The notes below the pieces were generated by a model, which did not search any database, had not been told where the DNA came from, and worked only from the letters and a program-made list of their open reading frames with translations. Positions 9,658-16,877 of a DNA stretch of 64,000 nucleotides are shown piece by piece. The position numbers and the translations under genes are program-made. This stretch comes from Methylomarinovum tepidoasis (GTDB taxonomy: Bacteria > Pseudomonadota > Gammaproteobacteria > Methylococcales > Methylothermaceae). The stretch is from assembly GCF_030294985.1 (NCBI RefSeq), contig NZ_AP024718.1, forward strand, positions 868,001-932,000, read 5' to 3'. The stretch's first letter is position 1. The number at the start of each line of letters is the position of its first letter.

Positions 9658-9735
9658 GAAGCTCTCCTTGTGGCTTGGGCGGGACGATTATAGCGAAGTA
9701 TGATAGTGCGATCTGAATCGGGAGAAGGCAAACAC

Positions 9736-10560
9736 GTGAATCAGGAACGACCTTTGGCGGGTGTGCGCGCCCTCATCATCGACATGGACGGCGTGCTGTG
9801 GCATGGCAGCCAGCCCCTGCCCGGCATCCGGGAATTCTTCGCCGCCCTGCGGGCGCGGCGGCTGCCCTTCGTCCTGGCCACCAACAACGCCAGTTCCACC
9901 CCCGCACAGTACGTGGCCAAGCTGGCTGGCATGGGGGTGAAGGTGAGCGAGGATGAAATCCTCACCTCCGGCATCGCCACCGCCGCGTGGCTGGCCCAGC
10001 GCCGCGATCCCGCCTCCAGCCGGGTCTATGCCATCGGCGAGGCGGGGCTGACCGAACCGCTGCGGCAGCAAGGCTTCACTTTGGCCTGCAGCCACAAGGA
10101 AGGTGGCGATTGGCAGGCCGACGTGGTGGTGGTGGGCAAGGACGAAACCCTGACCTGGGACAAGCTCGCCACCGCCACCCTCAATCTTAACCGCGGCGCC
10201 GCGTTCATCGGTACCAATGCCGACGTCACCCTGCCGATGGAGCTTGGCATCAGCCACGGCAACGGGGCCATCCTCGCCGCCCTCACCGCCGCCACTGGCC
10301 GTGAGCCCACCATCATCGGCAAGCCGGAACCGGAACTGTACCGTCAGGCGTTGCGACGCCTCGAAGCGGCGCCGGAGGACGTAGTGGCCATCGGCGACCG
10401 GCTGGAAACCGACATCTTTGGCGCAGTGCGGGCCGGCATCCGCAGCCTGATGGTGCTGACCGGCGTCTCCAGGGAGGCCGACCTGGCTCAGGTGGACTAC
10501 CGGCCCGATTGGATTCTGGCCGACATCCGCGAGGTCACCCGGGTCCTGGAGGAAGGGTGA
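9736..10560 (+). CDS. HAD-superfamily (class IIA, NagD-like) phosphatase
   Basis: A 274-residue HAD hydrolase of the NagD/PGP type. Motif I is DMDGVLW, followed by a TNN motif, the GKPEPELY lysine segment and motif III GDRLETDIFGA; the long cap insertion typical of class IIA lies between. Such enzymes dephosphorylate small phosphorylated metabolites; substrate unknown. The GTG at 9736 is preferred because GGAGAAGG lies at ideal spacing, though an in-frame ATG exists at 9700. It is divergent from argH and is followed closely by a small membrane protein gene. Confidence 0.85.
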   Translation: MNQERPLAGVRALIIDMDGVLWHGSQPLPGIREFFAALRARRLPFVLATNNASSTPAQYVAKLAGMGVKVSEDEILTSGIATAAWLAQRRDPASSRVYAIGEAGLTEPLRQQGFTLACSHKEGGDWQADVVVVGKDETLTWDKLATATLNLNRGAAFIGTNADVTLPMELGISHGNGAILAALTAATGREPTIIGKPEPELYRQALRRLEAAPEDVVAIGDRLETDIFGAVRAGIRSLMVLTGVSREADLAQVDYRPDWILADIREVTRVLEEG

Positions 10561-10609
10561 CGCCGGAAGGATTACAATGGCAGGACGATCATTGAAAGAG
10601 GGGGGAGCC

Positions 10610-10813
10610 ATGACCATCGACCGTATCGTCCTCGCAGTCGCCGGCAGCCTGATCCTGATCTCCGTGCTGCTGGCGGTGTTTCACGACCAGCGCTGGCTGT
10701 GGCTGACGGCTTTTGTCGGCGCCAACATGCTGCAGTCGGCCTTCACTGGTTTTTGCCCGCTGGCGATCCTGCTCAAGAAGCTGGGCAAGCGGCCGGGAGC
10801 GGCGTTCGAATGA
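10610..10813 (+). CDS. DUF2892 family inner-membrane protein
   Basis: A 67-residue protein with two hydrophobic helices (VLAVAGSLILISVLLAVF and LTAFVGANMLQSAFTGFCPL) separated by a short basic turn, and ending LLKKLGKR. The GANMLQSAFTGFCPL segment matches the DUF2892 (YgaP transmembrane) family, which is often linked to rhodanese/sulfur proteins. The ATG at 10610 has a GGGGGAG ribosome site. It is the last core gene before the genomic island. Confidence 0.8.
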   Translation: MTIDRIVLAVAGSLILISVLLAVFHDQRWLWLTAFVGANMLQSAFTGFCPLAILLKKLGKRPGAAFE

Positions 10814-10831
10814 ACCTGCGGGACCTGACAG

Positions 10832-10867
10832 CTAGCTGCCGTCCTAGGAGTCCGGACGAAGGTTCGT
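10832..10867 (+). pseudogene. relic: 3' tail of the Cys-rich protein gene seen at 21,139-21,404
   Basis: The last codons before the stop at 10869 read ASCRPRSPDEGS, matching the end of the Cys-rich gene upstream of attL (ASFCPKKPDEDP). The DNA differs at several positions while the protein pattern is kept, so this is an old homologous copy. It directly abuts a truncated integrase, showing that the same gene order existed here before deletions. Confidence 0.55.
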
Positions 10868-10891
10868 GAAAAACGGAAACGAGAAAAACCG

Positions 10892-11783
10892 GCTTTCCAG
10901 TTGTACCGCTGGCACCAGGGCAGGCCCGTCAAGGTGACGCTGGGCCGCTTTCCGGCCATGACCGTTGAGCAGGCGCGCCAGGCCGCAAGGAAGCTGCTTG
11001 GCGAAATGGCCGAGGGCAAGAATCCGCAGGCCGAGAAACGCCGCCGCCGGGCCGAGGCCGTCACTCTGGCCCAGGCGGTGGACGACTATTTGGCCATCCG
11101 CGACCTGAAGCCTGGCACTGTGGCCGACGTGCGCAAGATGATGGCCTGGGGGCTGGCCGACTGGCAGGACAAGCGCCTGAGCGCCATCCGCCAGGACATG
11201 GTGGAGCGTCGCTATCAGGCTCTGTGCGAGAAGTCACCGGCCTGCGCCAACCAGACCATGCGCTACCTGCGGGCGGTGCTGAACTTCGCCATGGCCCGCT
11301 ACAGCGCGCCCGACGGATCGCCCATCCTGCCGGCCAATCCGGTGCAGCGCCTGACCCTCACCCGCGCCTGGAAGCGGGTGGACCGCCGCCGCACCCTGAT
11401 CCGTCCGCACGAGCTGCCCGCCTGGTGGCAGGCCCTGGACCAGATCAATCTGCTGCACGCCGACTTCTTCCGCCTGGTGCTGCTCACCGGCCTGAGAAAG
11501 TCCGAGGCCCTGGGGCTGACCTGGGAAGACGTGGACCTGAAGGCCCGCCTGCTCACCGTCACCGACACCAAGGCCAGGCGGCCGCACGCCCTGCCATTGA
11601 CCGACTACCTGGCCGGGATGCTGGAACGGCACCGCCACCGGCAGCGATGTGACCGCCGGCTACATCGTCATCGATACCGAGCGGCTGCGGGACCCGATGC
11701 AGCAGGTAACCGACTACGTGCTGAAAACGGTGGGGGAGAAGGAAAGCGCCGCTGTCATGCCATTGCGACAGAAGGAGGTTTGA
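10892..11783 (+). pseudogene. decayed P4-type tyrosine integrase (copy 1)
   Basis: Nearly identical to the intact integrase at 21,617-22,861, but lacking the first 53 codons and carrying an internal out-of-frame deletion of about 205 bp after TDYLAGMLER (junction near 11,629). The deletion removes the HxxR catalytic box. The catalytic arginine segment TGLRKSE survives; the remainder is read in the wrong frame. It is non-functional. The deletion at its 5' side, between a CCGGC and the codon for Phe, also removed any attachment site that would have marked this copy's left end. Confidence 0.9.
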
Positions 11784-11785
11784 CC

Positions 11786-11881
11786 ATGTGCCGACAGGAG
11801 ACCGCCGAACGCATCCGGGAGATGGCCCAGGAACTGCCGGAGGAAGACGCCATCGCCCGGTGCCGGTACCACACTGAGTGA
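11786..11881 (+). pseudogene. in-frame fusion relic of the YoeB antitoxin-toxin pair
   Basis: A 31-codon frame whose first 22 residues equal the antitoxin encoded at 22,864 and whose last residues (RCRYHTE) equal the end of the YoeB toxin encoded at 23,093. About 385 bp between them has been lost, apparently through a short CATCG homology. The toxin active site Glu and Arg are gone, so the locus is dead. Confidence 0.8.
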
Positions 11882-11888
11882 CCCGATT

Positions 11889-11948
11889 TCGCCGCGCCTA
11901 GGTTGGCCACCGAAAGCCGGGAAACCCCTTGCCCGGTTGGCGCGGCGA
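11889..11948 (+). ncRNA. C4-like structured RNA element (copy 1)
   Basis: A perfect 10-bp inverted repeat (TCGCCGCGCC ... GGCGCGGCGA) encloses CTAGGTTGGCCACC, then a small hairpin CCGGG-AAACCCCTT-GCCCGG. An almost identical element lies at 23,359-23,418 in the same genetic position although the neighbouring genes have diverged. The size, nested hairpin and position in a phage-like immunity region resemble the C4 antisense RNAs of P1-type phages and prophages; this family assignment is from memory and not tested. A CAAGGGG at 11956-11962, just before the next gene, is complementary to the loop. Confidence 0.5.
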
Positions 11949-11985
11949 TCCTTCACAAGGGGGACTGCGTTGGAAGGGGGACGCA

Positions 11986-12615
11986 ATGCTGCCTGCCTGG
12001 GTAAATCAATATCCACCGCTGCTGGCCGAACTGGAAGAGGCGGTTGATCTATTGCGAAAACGAGATCGCTTTTTTCCCGGTCCTGGCAGGGGAGCGATCC
12101 TCAACCAGGATACCAAAGACATGCTTGCCCTGGTGGCGCAGATGAAAGCCAAACTGGCGCGAGTCTTGGAAGAAAATTCCATCATCGCGTTCTTAGAAAT
12201 CACCACGCGCCCAATCTCCCAGGATGCAAAGGAAACCTGCGAATGGTTGCGCGAACACGACGAACTGCTTGCCGAGGCTTACAAAGCGGGGCGCAATCTG
12301 TACCTGATGCAAGCCTGCCTGATGGGATTCGAGAATGCCTTGCTGGGATTGCAGGCGCACACCAAACCTCAGCGCAAGCGCCCCGGCAAGTATCTTGAGT
12401 GTTTTGTCATACACCACATCTTACGTGCCTGCGACTGTCACCTCATCGAGGACAAGGTGCGAAGGCAGGCGCTGGTCGATTTTGTCTTTGGCAAGGCTGG
12501 TGTTGAGCCGCCGTCAGAACGCACCTACAGGCGGTGGGTGCGGCACCAGGCCAAGGTGAGGCGGCAAATTATGGAGATGAGGACAAAAATACCCCCAAAA
12601 TTCATCGATTTTTGA
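11986..12615 (+). CDS. hypothetical protein in the variable slot (copy 1)
   Basis: A 209-residue protein of unknown function, rich in helices, with no signal peptide. Residues 20-130 look like helical repeats; the last 60 residues are basic (QALVDFVFGKAG then ERTYRRWVRHQAKVRRQ) and could bind nucleic acid. ATG 11986 is preceded by GGAAGGGGG. It sits between the structured RNA and the HTH gene, exactly where the intact element has an unrelated 231-residue protein, so this is a replaceable cargo position. Lower GC and AT-rich codons than its neighbours suggest separate acquisition. Confidence 0.6.
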   Translation: MLPAWVNQYPPLLAELEEAVDLLRKRDRFFPGPGRGAILNQDTKDMLALVAQMKAKLARVLEENSIIAFLEITTRPISQDAKETCEWLREHDELLAEAYKAGRNLYLMQACLMGFENALLGLQAHTKPQRKRPGKYLECFVIHHILRACDCHLIEDKVRRQALVDFVFGKAGVEPPSERTYRRWVRHQAKVRRQIMEMRTKIPPKFIDF

Positions 12616-12678
12616 CCGGACACCAACACCGGTTTCCCAGAAACTGCTCCCCATCACCAACACACGATGGAGAGCACT

Positions 12679-12879
12679 ATGCGTTCACCGCTGATCACCC
12701 CAGAAGAAGCCTCCGAGATACTGGGCGTCAGTCCCCGCACCCTCGCAACGTGGCGGTGCCTGGGCCGTTACAACCTGCCGTATGTGAAAGTCGGCGCACG
12801 GGTTCGCTACCGTCTGGCAGATGTCGAGGGTTTCATTGAGCGCCGCACCCGCGAGCACACCGGGGGGGAGGCCGCCTGA
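12679..12879 (+). CDS. AlpA/excisionase-like helix-turn-helix protein (copy 1)
   Basis: A 66-residue DNA-binding protein of the MerR-like/excisionase HTH class. It reads TPEEASEILGVSPRTLATW (recognition helix), then VGARVRYRLADVEGFIERR, the wing and second helix typical of AlpA/Xis proteins. It is about 85% identical to the protein at 24,214. ATG 12679 is chosen over one at 12667 because GGAG lies between them. Such proteins activate excision or early genes of P4-like elements. Its partner integrase is dead here. Confidence 0.8.
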   Translation: MRSPLITPEEASEILGVSPRTLATWRCLGRYNLPYVKVGARVRYRLADVEGFIERRTREHTGGEAA

Positions 12880-12889
12880 TGCCCTCTGC

Positions 12890-13222
12890 TCACTGCTGCG
12901 ACTCGATCCACTCCTTCAGCGCCTCGTCCATCCGGGTCTGCCAGCCGGGGCCCGTGGCGCGGAAGTATTCCAGAACCTCCTGGCTGAAGCGGATGGAGAC
13001 CAGGCGTTTCGTCGGCGCTTTCTGGGGGCCGCGTTGCCCACGACGGCGCTTGAGCGCGCCGGCCTTGTATGCGGCCACGACTTCCGGCACCACCTCGCTG
13101 GCAGGGCGCATCTTGCCGAAATCCTCATCGGTGAGTTCCCGCGTGTCTGGGTCTGCCTCGATACCGCGCTGGATTTCGGCATCATCTTCCGCAGTTGGCA
13201 CATGTAATGGCTTCTTACCCAT
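12890..13222 (-). CDS. brnA: BrnA-type antitoxin
   Basis: A 110-residue antitoxin of the BrnA family. The C-terminal KRLVSIRFSQEVLEYFRATGPGWQTRMDEALKEW is the ribbon-helix-helix DNA-binding module characteristic of BrnA; the N-terminal DTRELTDEDFGKMRPASEV binds the toxin. It starts inside the end of the toxin gene (8-base overlap), the usual brnT-brnA arrangement, and the dimer would autorepress the operon. It is convergent with the HTH gene. Confidence 0.9.
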   Translation of the reverse strand: MGKKPLHVPTAEDDAEIQRGIEADPDTRELTDEDFGKMRPASEVVPEVVAAYKAGALKRRRGQRGPQKAPTKRLVSIRFSQEVLEYFRATGPGWQTRMDEALKEWIESQQ

Positions 13223-13478
13223 AGCGTCTTACCTCTCTGCTGTTGGCCTTGCGCAGACTGATGACGCGAATTCGGCGCCCACGCAGGGTGAAGACAAGGC
13301 AATGGAGACGATCGCCGATCGGGCCATAGGCGATGAAACGGTGCTCACCGTAGTCTCTTCGGTCGTCTTCAAGGATGGTGGCCGCTTCCCAATCGAAGTC
13401 CATCACCGCCTCGAAGGTTACCCCGTGGTTGCGCAAGTTGGTGGCCGCTTTGTTGTCGTCCCATTCGTATTCCATCAT
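13215..13478 (-). CDS. brnT: BrnT-type ribonuclease toxin
   Basis: An 87-residue toxin of the BrnT family, an RNase with a RelE-like fold. The signatures are EWDDNKAATNLRNHGVTFEAV at the N-terminus, the DRRDYGEHRFIAYG strand and the RRIRVISLRKANSREVRRY C-terminus. Its start sits about three bases downstream of the predicted transcription start, so the mRNA may be leaderless. It is the first gene of a brnT-brnA operon and appears complete. Confidence 0.9.
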   Translation of the reverse strand: MMEYEWDDNKAATNLRNHGVTFEAVMDFDWEAATILEDDRRDYGEHRFIAYGPIGDRLHCLVFTLRGRRIRVISLRKANSREVRRYG

Positions 13479-13481
13479 TGG

Positions 13482-13510
13482 ACTGTAGATACAAAAAAAA
13501 GTGCGGTCAA
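13482..13510 (-). promoter_or_regulatory. promoter of brnT-brnA
   Basis: On the minus strand: TTGACC (13505-13510), 17-bp spacer, TACAGT (13482-13487). Transcription would begin at or next to the brnT start codon. Confidence 0.5.
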
Positions 13511-13532
13511 GGGCAGGGCAATTGCATGAAGC

Positions 13533-13742
13533 CTACGCCAATCCAAGCAGCTGAGCCCGGTAGTGGTCACTGGAGGCGGCCAAGAGCCGTCTTGCCTTGA
13601 TACCTCCGCGACGGTTGGTGGGGTCAAGGCGAAAGAGGTTGAGCACCATCTGTTTGAGCAGCGCCAGGTTATGGGCGGCATGTCGGGTTCGAAGGCGCAT
13701 CTGGTCATCGCCCAAGGCGACATCCATACACCAGTGAAGCGG
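13533..13742 (-). pseudogene. C-terminal relic of an ISAs1-family transposase
   Basis: About 70 residues matching the end of ISAs1-type (IS4-like DDE) transposases: LHWCMDVALGDDQ, RHAAHNLALLKQMVLNL and GGIKARRLLAAS are recognisable. The catalytic core, the start and any terminal repeat are missing, so this is debris from an old insertion. No reading frame in the adjoining stretch 13,743-13,910 can be supported. Confidence 0.7.
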
Positions 13743-13913
13743 GGTAACTCCACCACCCTTGGGTGAAATTGATCTGGAGGATTGTGTCGACCAGACTGAC
13801 CGCGCCGTTGAAGACCATGTGATCGTAGCTTCCCGGCGTGTTGCCCCAGATGTTGAGCGAGACGATGCTAAATAGTGCCGTTACAAGATTGATGCCCAAA
13901 TGGCAATACAGCG

Positions 13914-13985
13914 GATGTGCACGGCGGCGACACCGGCGAGCTGGCCCTGGTTATGCGATCAGCATCCACAAATTCCAGGGCGCGG
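13914..13985 (+). pseudogene. relic of a RecD2-like helicase, C-terminal motifs (plus strand)
   Basis: Two fragments of the RecD-like helicase C-terminus lie side by side: DVHGGDTGEL (the NGD-GxI element) and, one frame over, GYAISIHKFQG (motif VI, normally AYAISIHKSQG). A base is missing between them and the intervening residues are deleted. It runs head-on into an N-terminal fragment of the same kind of gene on the other strand. Confidence 0.5.
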
Positions 13986-14080
13986 ACCTTGACCCGCAGG
14001 ATGCAGAAGCCGCTCTCCTCGCTGTGGAAGGTAATCCGCTCGACGGTGCCGGTGACGTGGGATTTAAGTTCTTGTTCTTT
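13982..14080 (-). pseudogene. relic of a RecD2-like helicase, N-terminus (minus strand)
   Basis: About 30 residues (HVTGTVERITFHSEESGF, then CILRVKVR) match the OB-fold N-terminus of RecD2-type helicases. The frame breaks at about 13,982, where the oppositely oriented C-terminal fragment begins. Non-functional. Confidence 0.55.
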
Positions 14081-14124
14081 CTTGCCCAGTCCGGACTGGG
14101 CAGACTCGATATCCCGCCGCCGAA

Positions 14125-14877
14125 TCAGACACGTCCCCTCCGTACATGAGCATCGGCATACCGTTTGGCGCTCCGGGTCGAAGGCATGCCCGGTCGGATC
14201 CGCCTTCCATCCAGCGTCGTCACGCCGGTCAGACCGACGCCAAGCACCCGGATATCGGGAACGATTTCGGCCTCGTAGTCGGTGTGATGGTGGCCGTGGA
14301 CCACCCATCTGGCCCCCAGGGACCGGGCCAGCTCGTCGATGGCGATAAACCCATGAGGGTGACAAGTGGGCGCCTCGTGGGTCACCAGAATGTCGGCCCG
14401 GTTCCGCCTCAAAACCTCGAAATCTTCCGGAAAGATCGACACCCGGTGTTTCCTCGGCAGTCCACCCCGCCAGCGGTTACCCTTGCCCATCGCATGTAGC
14501 CATTCCTTTTTGGTGGGCCAACCTCTGGTGTCGGCATTTTCGCGCGGATACCAAACTTTCCGGCGGAACACGCCGCCCAAACCGGCAATCCGGAGTGTGT
14601 TGCCAATCTGGACCACCCGGCCGTGCAGGTTGCGGTCGGCCAACCCGGCGCCGAACAGGTGGTCGTGCCACTCGTCCCGGTCGCCATCGTGGTTGCCCGG
14701 AATCCAATAAACCTGGGTGATCCCCAGAATGGAAGCGAGAACCTCGTCCAGGGGACGCTCCAGGTCCAGATCCCCCAGGATGACTAGGGCATCGGGACGG
14801 TGTTCGAGGACCGCCTCGATCATGGGATCGAACGCGCCGTGGGGATCGCCGGCAAAGAAGATGGTCAGTTCGCTCAT
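14125..14877 (-). CDS. calcineurin-like metallophosphoesterase
   Basis: A 250-residue binuclear-metal phosphoesterase. The five-block signature is intact: FFAGDPHGAFD (DxH), VILGDLD (GD), WIPGNHDGD (GNHD), ILVTHEAP (H) and VVHGHHHTDY (GHxH). The substrate (nucleotide, phosphoprotein or nucleic acid) cannot be inferred. ATG 14877 has AGGAACGG upstream; longer frames lack a ribosome site. It lies among mobile debris and toxin-antitoxin genes and looks like island cargo. Confidence 0.8.
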   Translation of the reverse strand: MSELTIFFAGDPHGAFDPMIEAVLEHRPDALVILGDLDLERPLDEVLASILGITQVYWIPGNHDGDRDEWHDHLFGAGLADRNLHGRVVQIGNTLRIAGLGGVFRRKVWYPRENADTRGWPTKKEWLHAMGKGNRWRGGLPRKHRVSIFPEDFEVLRRNRADILVTHEAPTCHPHGFIAIDELARSLGARWVVHGHHHTDYEAEIVPDIRVLGVGLTGVTTLDGRRIRPGMPSTRSAKRYADAHVRRGRV

Positions 14878-14990
14878 CCGTTCCTGCCAATCCTGTTGCC
14901 GATAACCACGCAATACAATCTTATGATTTATAACGGCTTTTATCGAAATCCCGAACCTGCGTCCGTGGTTCCGTCGCCGATTCAAAAGAT

Positions 14991-15031
14991 CCGACATGGT
15001 GCGGCTTCCGGGTTATAATATTGGTTATAAC
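14991..15031 (+). promoter_or_regulatory. promoter and operator of the AbrB-Doc operon
   Basis: CCGACA (14991), 17-bp spacer, a perfect TATAAT (15014-15019). The -10 box lies inside an inverted repeat GTTATAA (15012-15018) and TTATAAC (15025-15031), a natural operator for autorepression by the AbrB-type antitoxin encoded 20 bases downstream. Confidence 0.6.
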
Positions 15032-15050
15032 GATACAGCGGTACCGAATC

Positions 15051-15275
15051 ATGTTGAAAGTCAAAGTTACCACCGTCGGCAACTCGGTGGGTATCGTTTT
15101 GCCCAAGGAAGCACTGGCCAAACTGAAGGTGGGCAAGGGCGATGTACTCTATCTGGTCGAAGGCCCCGAAGGGTTGACATTGACGCCGTACCGGGAGGAT
15201 TTCGAGCAGCAGCTCGATGCCGCCAGGAAAGTGATGCGCCGTTACCGTCACGCCCTGCGCGCGCTGGCCAAATGA
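15051..15275 (+). CDS. AbrB/MazE-type antitoxin paired with Doc
   Basis: A 74-residue antitoxin. The N-terminal swapped-hairpin AbrB fold is seen in KVTTVGNSVGIVLPKEALAKLKVGKGDVLYL; the C-terminal tail (FEQQLDAARKVMRRYRHALRALA) would neutralise the toxin. Its stop overlaps the toxin start as ATGA, ensuring coupled translation. An operator-like palindrome covers the promoter. The combination of an AbrB-fold antitoxin with Doc is common in proteobacteria. Confidence 0.85.
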   Translation: MLKVKVTTVGNSVGIVLPKEALAKLKVGKGDVLYLVEGPEGLTLTPYREDFEQQLDAARKVMRRYRHALRALAK

Positions 15276-15667
15276 CGCCGAAGTGGTTGCTGCCCGAGGC
15301 GGTGCTTGCCATTCACCAGATGCTGCTTGCCGAACACGGCGGCGCGTCGGGCGTTCGAGATCCAGGGCTGCTCGAATCGGCGCTGAACCGTCCAAGACAC
15401 CGCTTCGAGTACGGGCAGACGGTTTCGCTGTTCGATCTGGCGGCGGCCTATGGTTACGGGATCGCCCGCAACCACCCTTTCGTGGACGGCAACAAGCGGA
15501 CGGCGCTCGCCGTCTCGGCGGTGTTTCTGGAGATCAACGGCCGGATGCTCGAGGCGCCCGAGGCGGAGACGGTCGTCGTGATCGAATCTCTGGCCGGCGG
15601 CGATATGACCGAAGCGGAGTATTCCCGCTGGTTGCAAAAGTGGTCGCACGCAAAGTCCGGGCTGTGA
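15272..15667 (+). CDS. doc: Doc-type toxin (Fic/Doc family)
   Basis: A 131-residue Doc toxin. Doc kinases phosphorylate EF-Tu and arrest translation. The Fic motif reads HPFVDGNKRTA, with the catalytic His and the anion-loop GNKR; the N-terminal GVRDPGLLESALNRP segment is also diagnostic. Length is normal and the motif is intact, so it should be active. It is translationally coupled to the antitoxin by an ATGA overlap. Confidence 0.92.
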   Translation: MTPKWLLPEAVLAIHQMLLAEHGGASGVRDPGLLESALNRPRHRFEYGQTVSLFDLAAAYGYGIARNHPFVDGNKRTALAVSAVFLEINGRMLEAPEAETVVVIESLAGGDMTEAEYSRWLQKWSHAKSGL

Positions 15668-15681
15668 CCGCTGTGTGCTGT

Positions 15682-15699
15682 GCATAGCGTGCGCTATGC
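15682..15699. repeat. palindrome flanking the next gene, left copy
   Basis: GCATAGCG-TG-CGCTATGC: 8-bp arms with a 2-bp centre. A nearly identical palindrome (16 of 18 bases) lies at 16,129-16,146 on the other side of the hypothetical gene 15,728-16,099. It could be a regulator-binding site or a cassette boundary. Confidence 0.6.
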
Positions 15700-15727
15700 G
15701 CTTGGGAAAATCGTCGAGAAATTTTCA

Positions 15728-16099
15728 GTGAACGCCGTCGTCTATCGTAACCGTCCCGACTCCCTCCACGAGCTCGCCTGCCGTGTCCGCGAAGGCGGCG
15801 ATTTCAGTATCGAGTTCCGCGAATTTCTCGATCACTGGTATGGTCTTTCCGGCGACGACGCCAGGACGGCCGCCATCGCATCCGAGCCGGAGGAAATCGG
15901 CGAAGTGGAGGACACCTGGCTGGCGCTTCGGGCGGGACTTCGGCCGCCGCGATGGGTCAACCACCCCAAGCGCTTTCTCAAGCGGGCCTATTTCGCCGGC
16001 GGCCTGGAATCGTTGAAGGCGGTCCTGCTGGTGGAATCCCCGACCCCTTTCCGCCGCCGGCAGGTCTTCGTGTCGGCCAACGCCTTGTCGAGGGCCTGA
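15728..16099 (+). CDS. hypothetical protein bracketed by palindromes
   Basis: A 123-residue protein with no recognised domain. It is acidic in the middle (SEPEEIGEVEDTWLALR) and ends with basic, Phe-rich segments (NHPKRFLKRAYFAGGLESL). GTG 15728 is preferred because the longer frame would start inside the palindrome at 15,682; the start is uncertain. It lies between the Doc and HicAB loci and is flanked by matching 18-bp palindromes, which may make it an independent unit. No second small gene is coupled to it, so it is not obviously a toxin-antitoxin pair. Confidence 0.5.
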   Translation: MNAVVYRNRPDSLHELACRVREGGDFSIEFREFLDHWYGLSGDDARTAAIASEPEEIGEVEDTWLALRAGLRPPRWVNHPKRFLKRAYFAGGLESLKAVLLVESPTPFRRRQVFVSANALSRA

Positions 16100-16128
16100 A
16101 GGCGTCTTCGCCACCGTTTTCTCCAACT

Positions 16129-16146
16129 GTATAGCGCGCGCTATGC
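16129..16146. repeat. palindrome flanking the previous gene, right copy
   Basis: GTATAGCG-CG-CGCTATGC, matching the palindrome at 15,682-15,699 at 16 of 18 bases. Confidence 0.6.
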
Positions 16147-16223
16147 AGTCTCCATACATTGTCGGTGTTGCCTCCGCGACCGCAGAGCATTTGCATTTCA
16201 CGCGGCTACATCATCCATGCGAT

Positions 16224-16266
16224 AGCAACTAAAAATGGTTGCACACATCCGCAACAGCAACTAAAA
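16224..16266 (+). promoter_or_regulatory. direct repeats upstream of hicA (operator candidate)
   Basis: AGCAACTAAAA occurs at 16,224-16,234 and again at 16,256-16,266, 32 bp apart (three helical turns), with a GGTTGC/GCAAC inverted pair between. This is a plausible binding site for the HicB antitoxin, whose C-terminal domain is a DNA-binding fold. Confidence 0.45.
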
Positions 16267-16292
16267 TTGATACCAGGGCAAAGGGGGATGAT

Positions 16293-16541
16293 ATGGCCGC
16301 CCGGAACAAGCTGCTGAACAAACTGCACAATGCCAACAAGACGTTTCCCTGGAACGACCTGGTGACGCTGTTGAACCATTTGGATTACGAGAAGCAGGAA
16401 ATGGCAGGTTCCCGGGTGCGGTTTTACAACCCCAAGACGAAGCACATGATCCGCTTGCACCGCCCGCATCCCGAAAACGCCATCAAGGGCGGCGCCTTGC
16501 GGGACATCAAAAACACCCTGAGAGCGGAGGGCTACCTGTGA
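16293..16541 (+). CDS. hicA: HicA-family toxin
   Basis: An 82-residue HicA mRNA interferase with the dsRBD-like fold: LNKLHNANKTFPWNDLVTLLNHLDY, then GSRVRFYNPKTKHMIRLHRPHPEN. Position 41 is Arg in GSR, where classical HicA has His (GSH); the KHMIRLHRPHP histidines remain, as in the longer HicA subgroup. The ATG has an AAGGGGG ribosome site. The GTGA overlap with hicB gives translational coupling. Confidence 0.9.
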   Translation: MAARNKLLNKLHNANKTFPWNDLVTLLNHLDYEKQEMAGSRVRFYNPKTKHMIRLHRPHPENAIKGGALRDIKNTLRAEGYL

Positions 16542-16873
16542 CGACTTACCTCACCCACAAGGGTTACCTTGGCTCCATCGAGCCGGATCTGGAAACCGGT
16601 CGGCTGTACGGCAAGCTGCTGTTCATCCGTGATCTTGTCACCTACGAGGCGGAAACCCTGGAGGACCTGAAAAAAGAGTTCATCGCTTCGGTCGAAGCCT
16701 ATCTGGAGGATTGCAAGGCGCTCGGCAAAGAGCCGGACAGGCCCTGCAAAGGCACCTTCAACGTCCGCATCCCGCCGGAACTGCACCGGAAGGTTGTCCT
16801 GGCAGCCAAAGGCAAAAGCCTCAACCAATTCGTGCGTGAAGCGCTGGAGGAAAAACTGTCCCATGCGGAGTAA
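16538..16873 (+). CDS. hicB: HicB-family antitoxin
   Basis: A 111-residue HicB antitoxin: the N-terminal partial RNase-H fold (GYLGSIEPDLETGRLYGKLLFI, ETLEDLKKEFIASVEAYLEDC) followed by a C-terminal ribbon-helix-helix (FNVRIPPELHRKVVLAAKGKSLNQFV) for DNA binding and autoregulation. It starts with GTG inside the hicA stop codon. Both genes look intact. Confidence 0.92.
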   Translation: MTTYLTHKGYLGSIEPDLETGRLYGKLLFIRDLVTYEAETLEDLKKEFIASVEAYLEDCKALGKEPDRPCKGTFNVRIPPELHRKVVLAAKGKSLNQFVREALEEKLSHAE

Positions 16874-16877
16874 CGCT

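Noticed and set aside
13705-13899. Minus-strand frame of 64 codons next to the ISAs1 relic
   Set aside because: It starts beyond the transposase homology, uses a different frame from the transposase relic, and has no recognisable motif or ribosome site.
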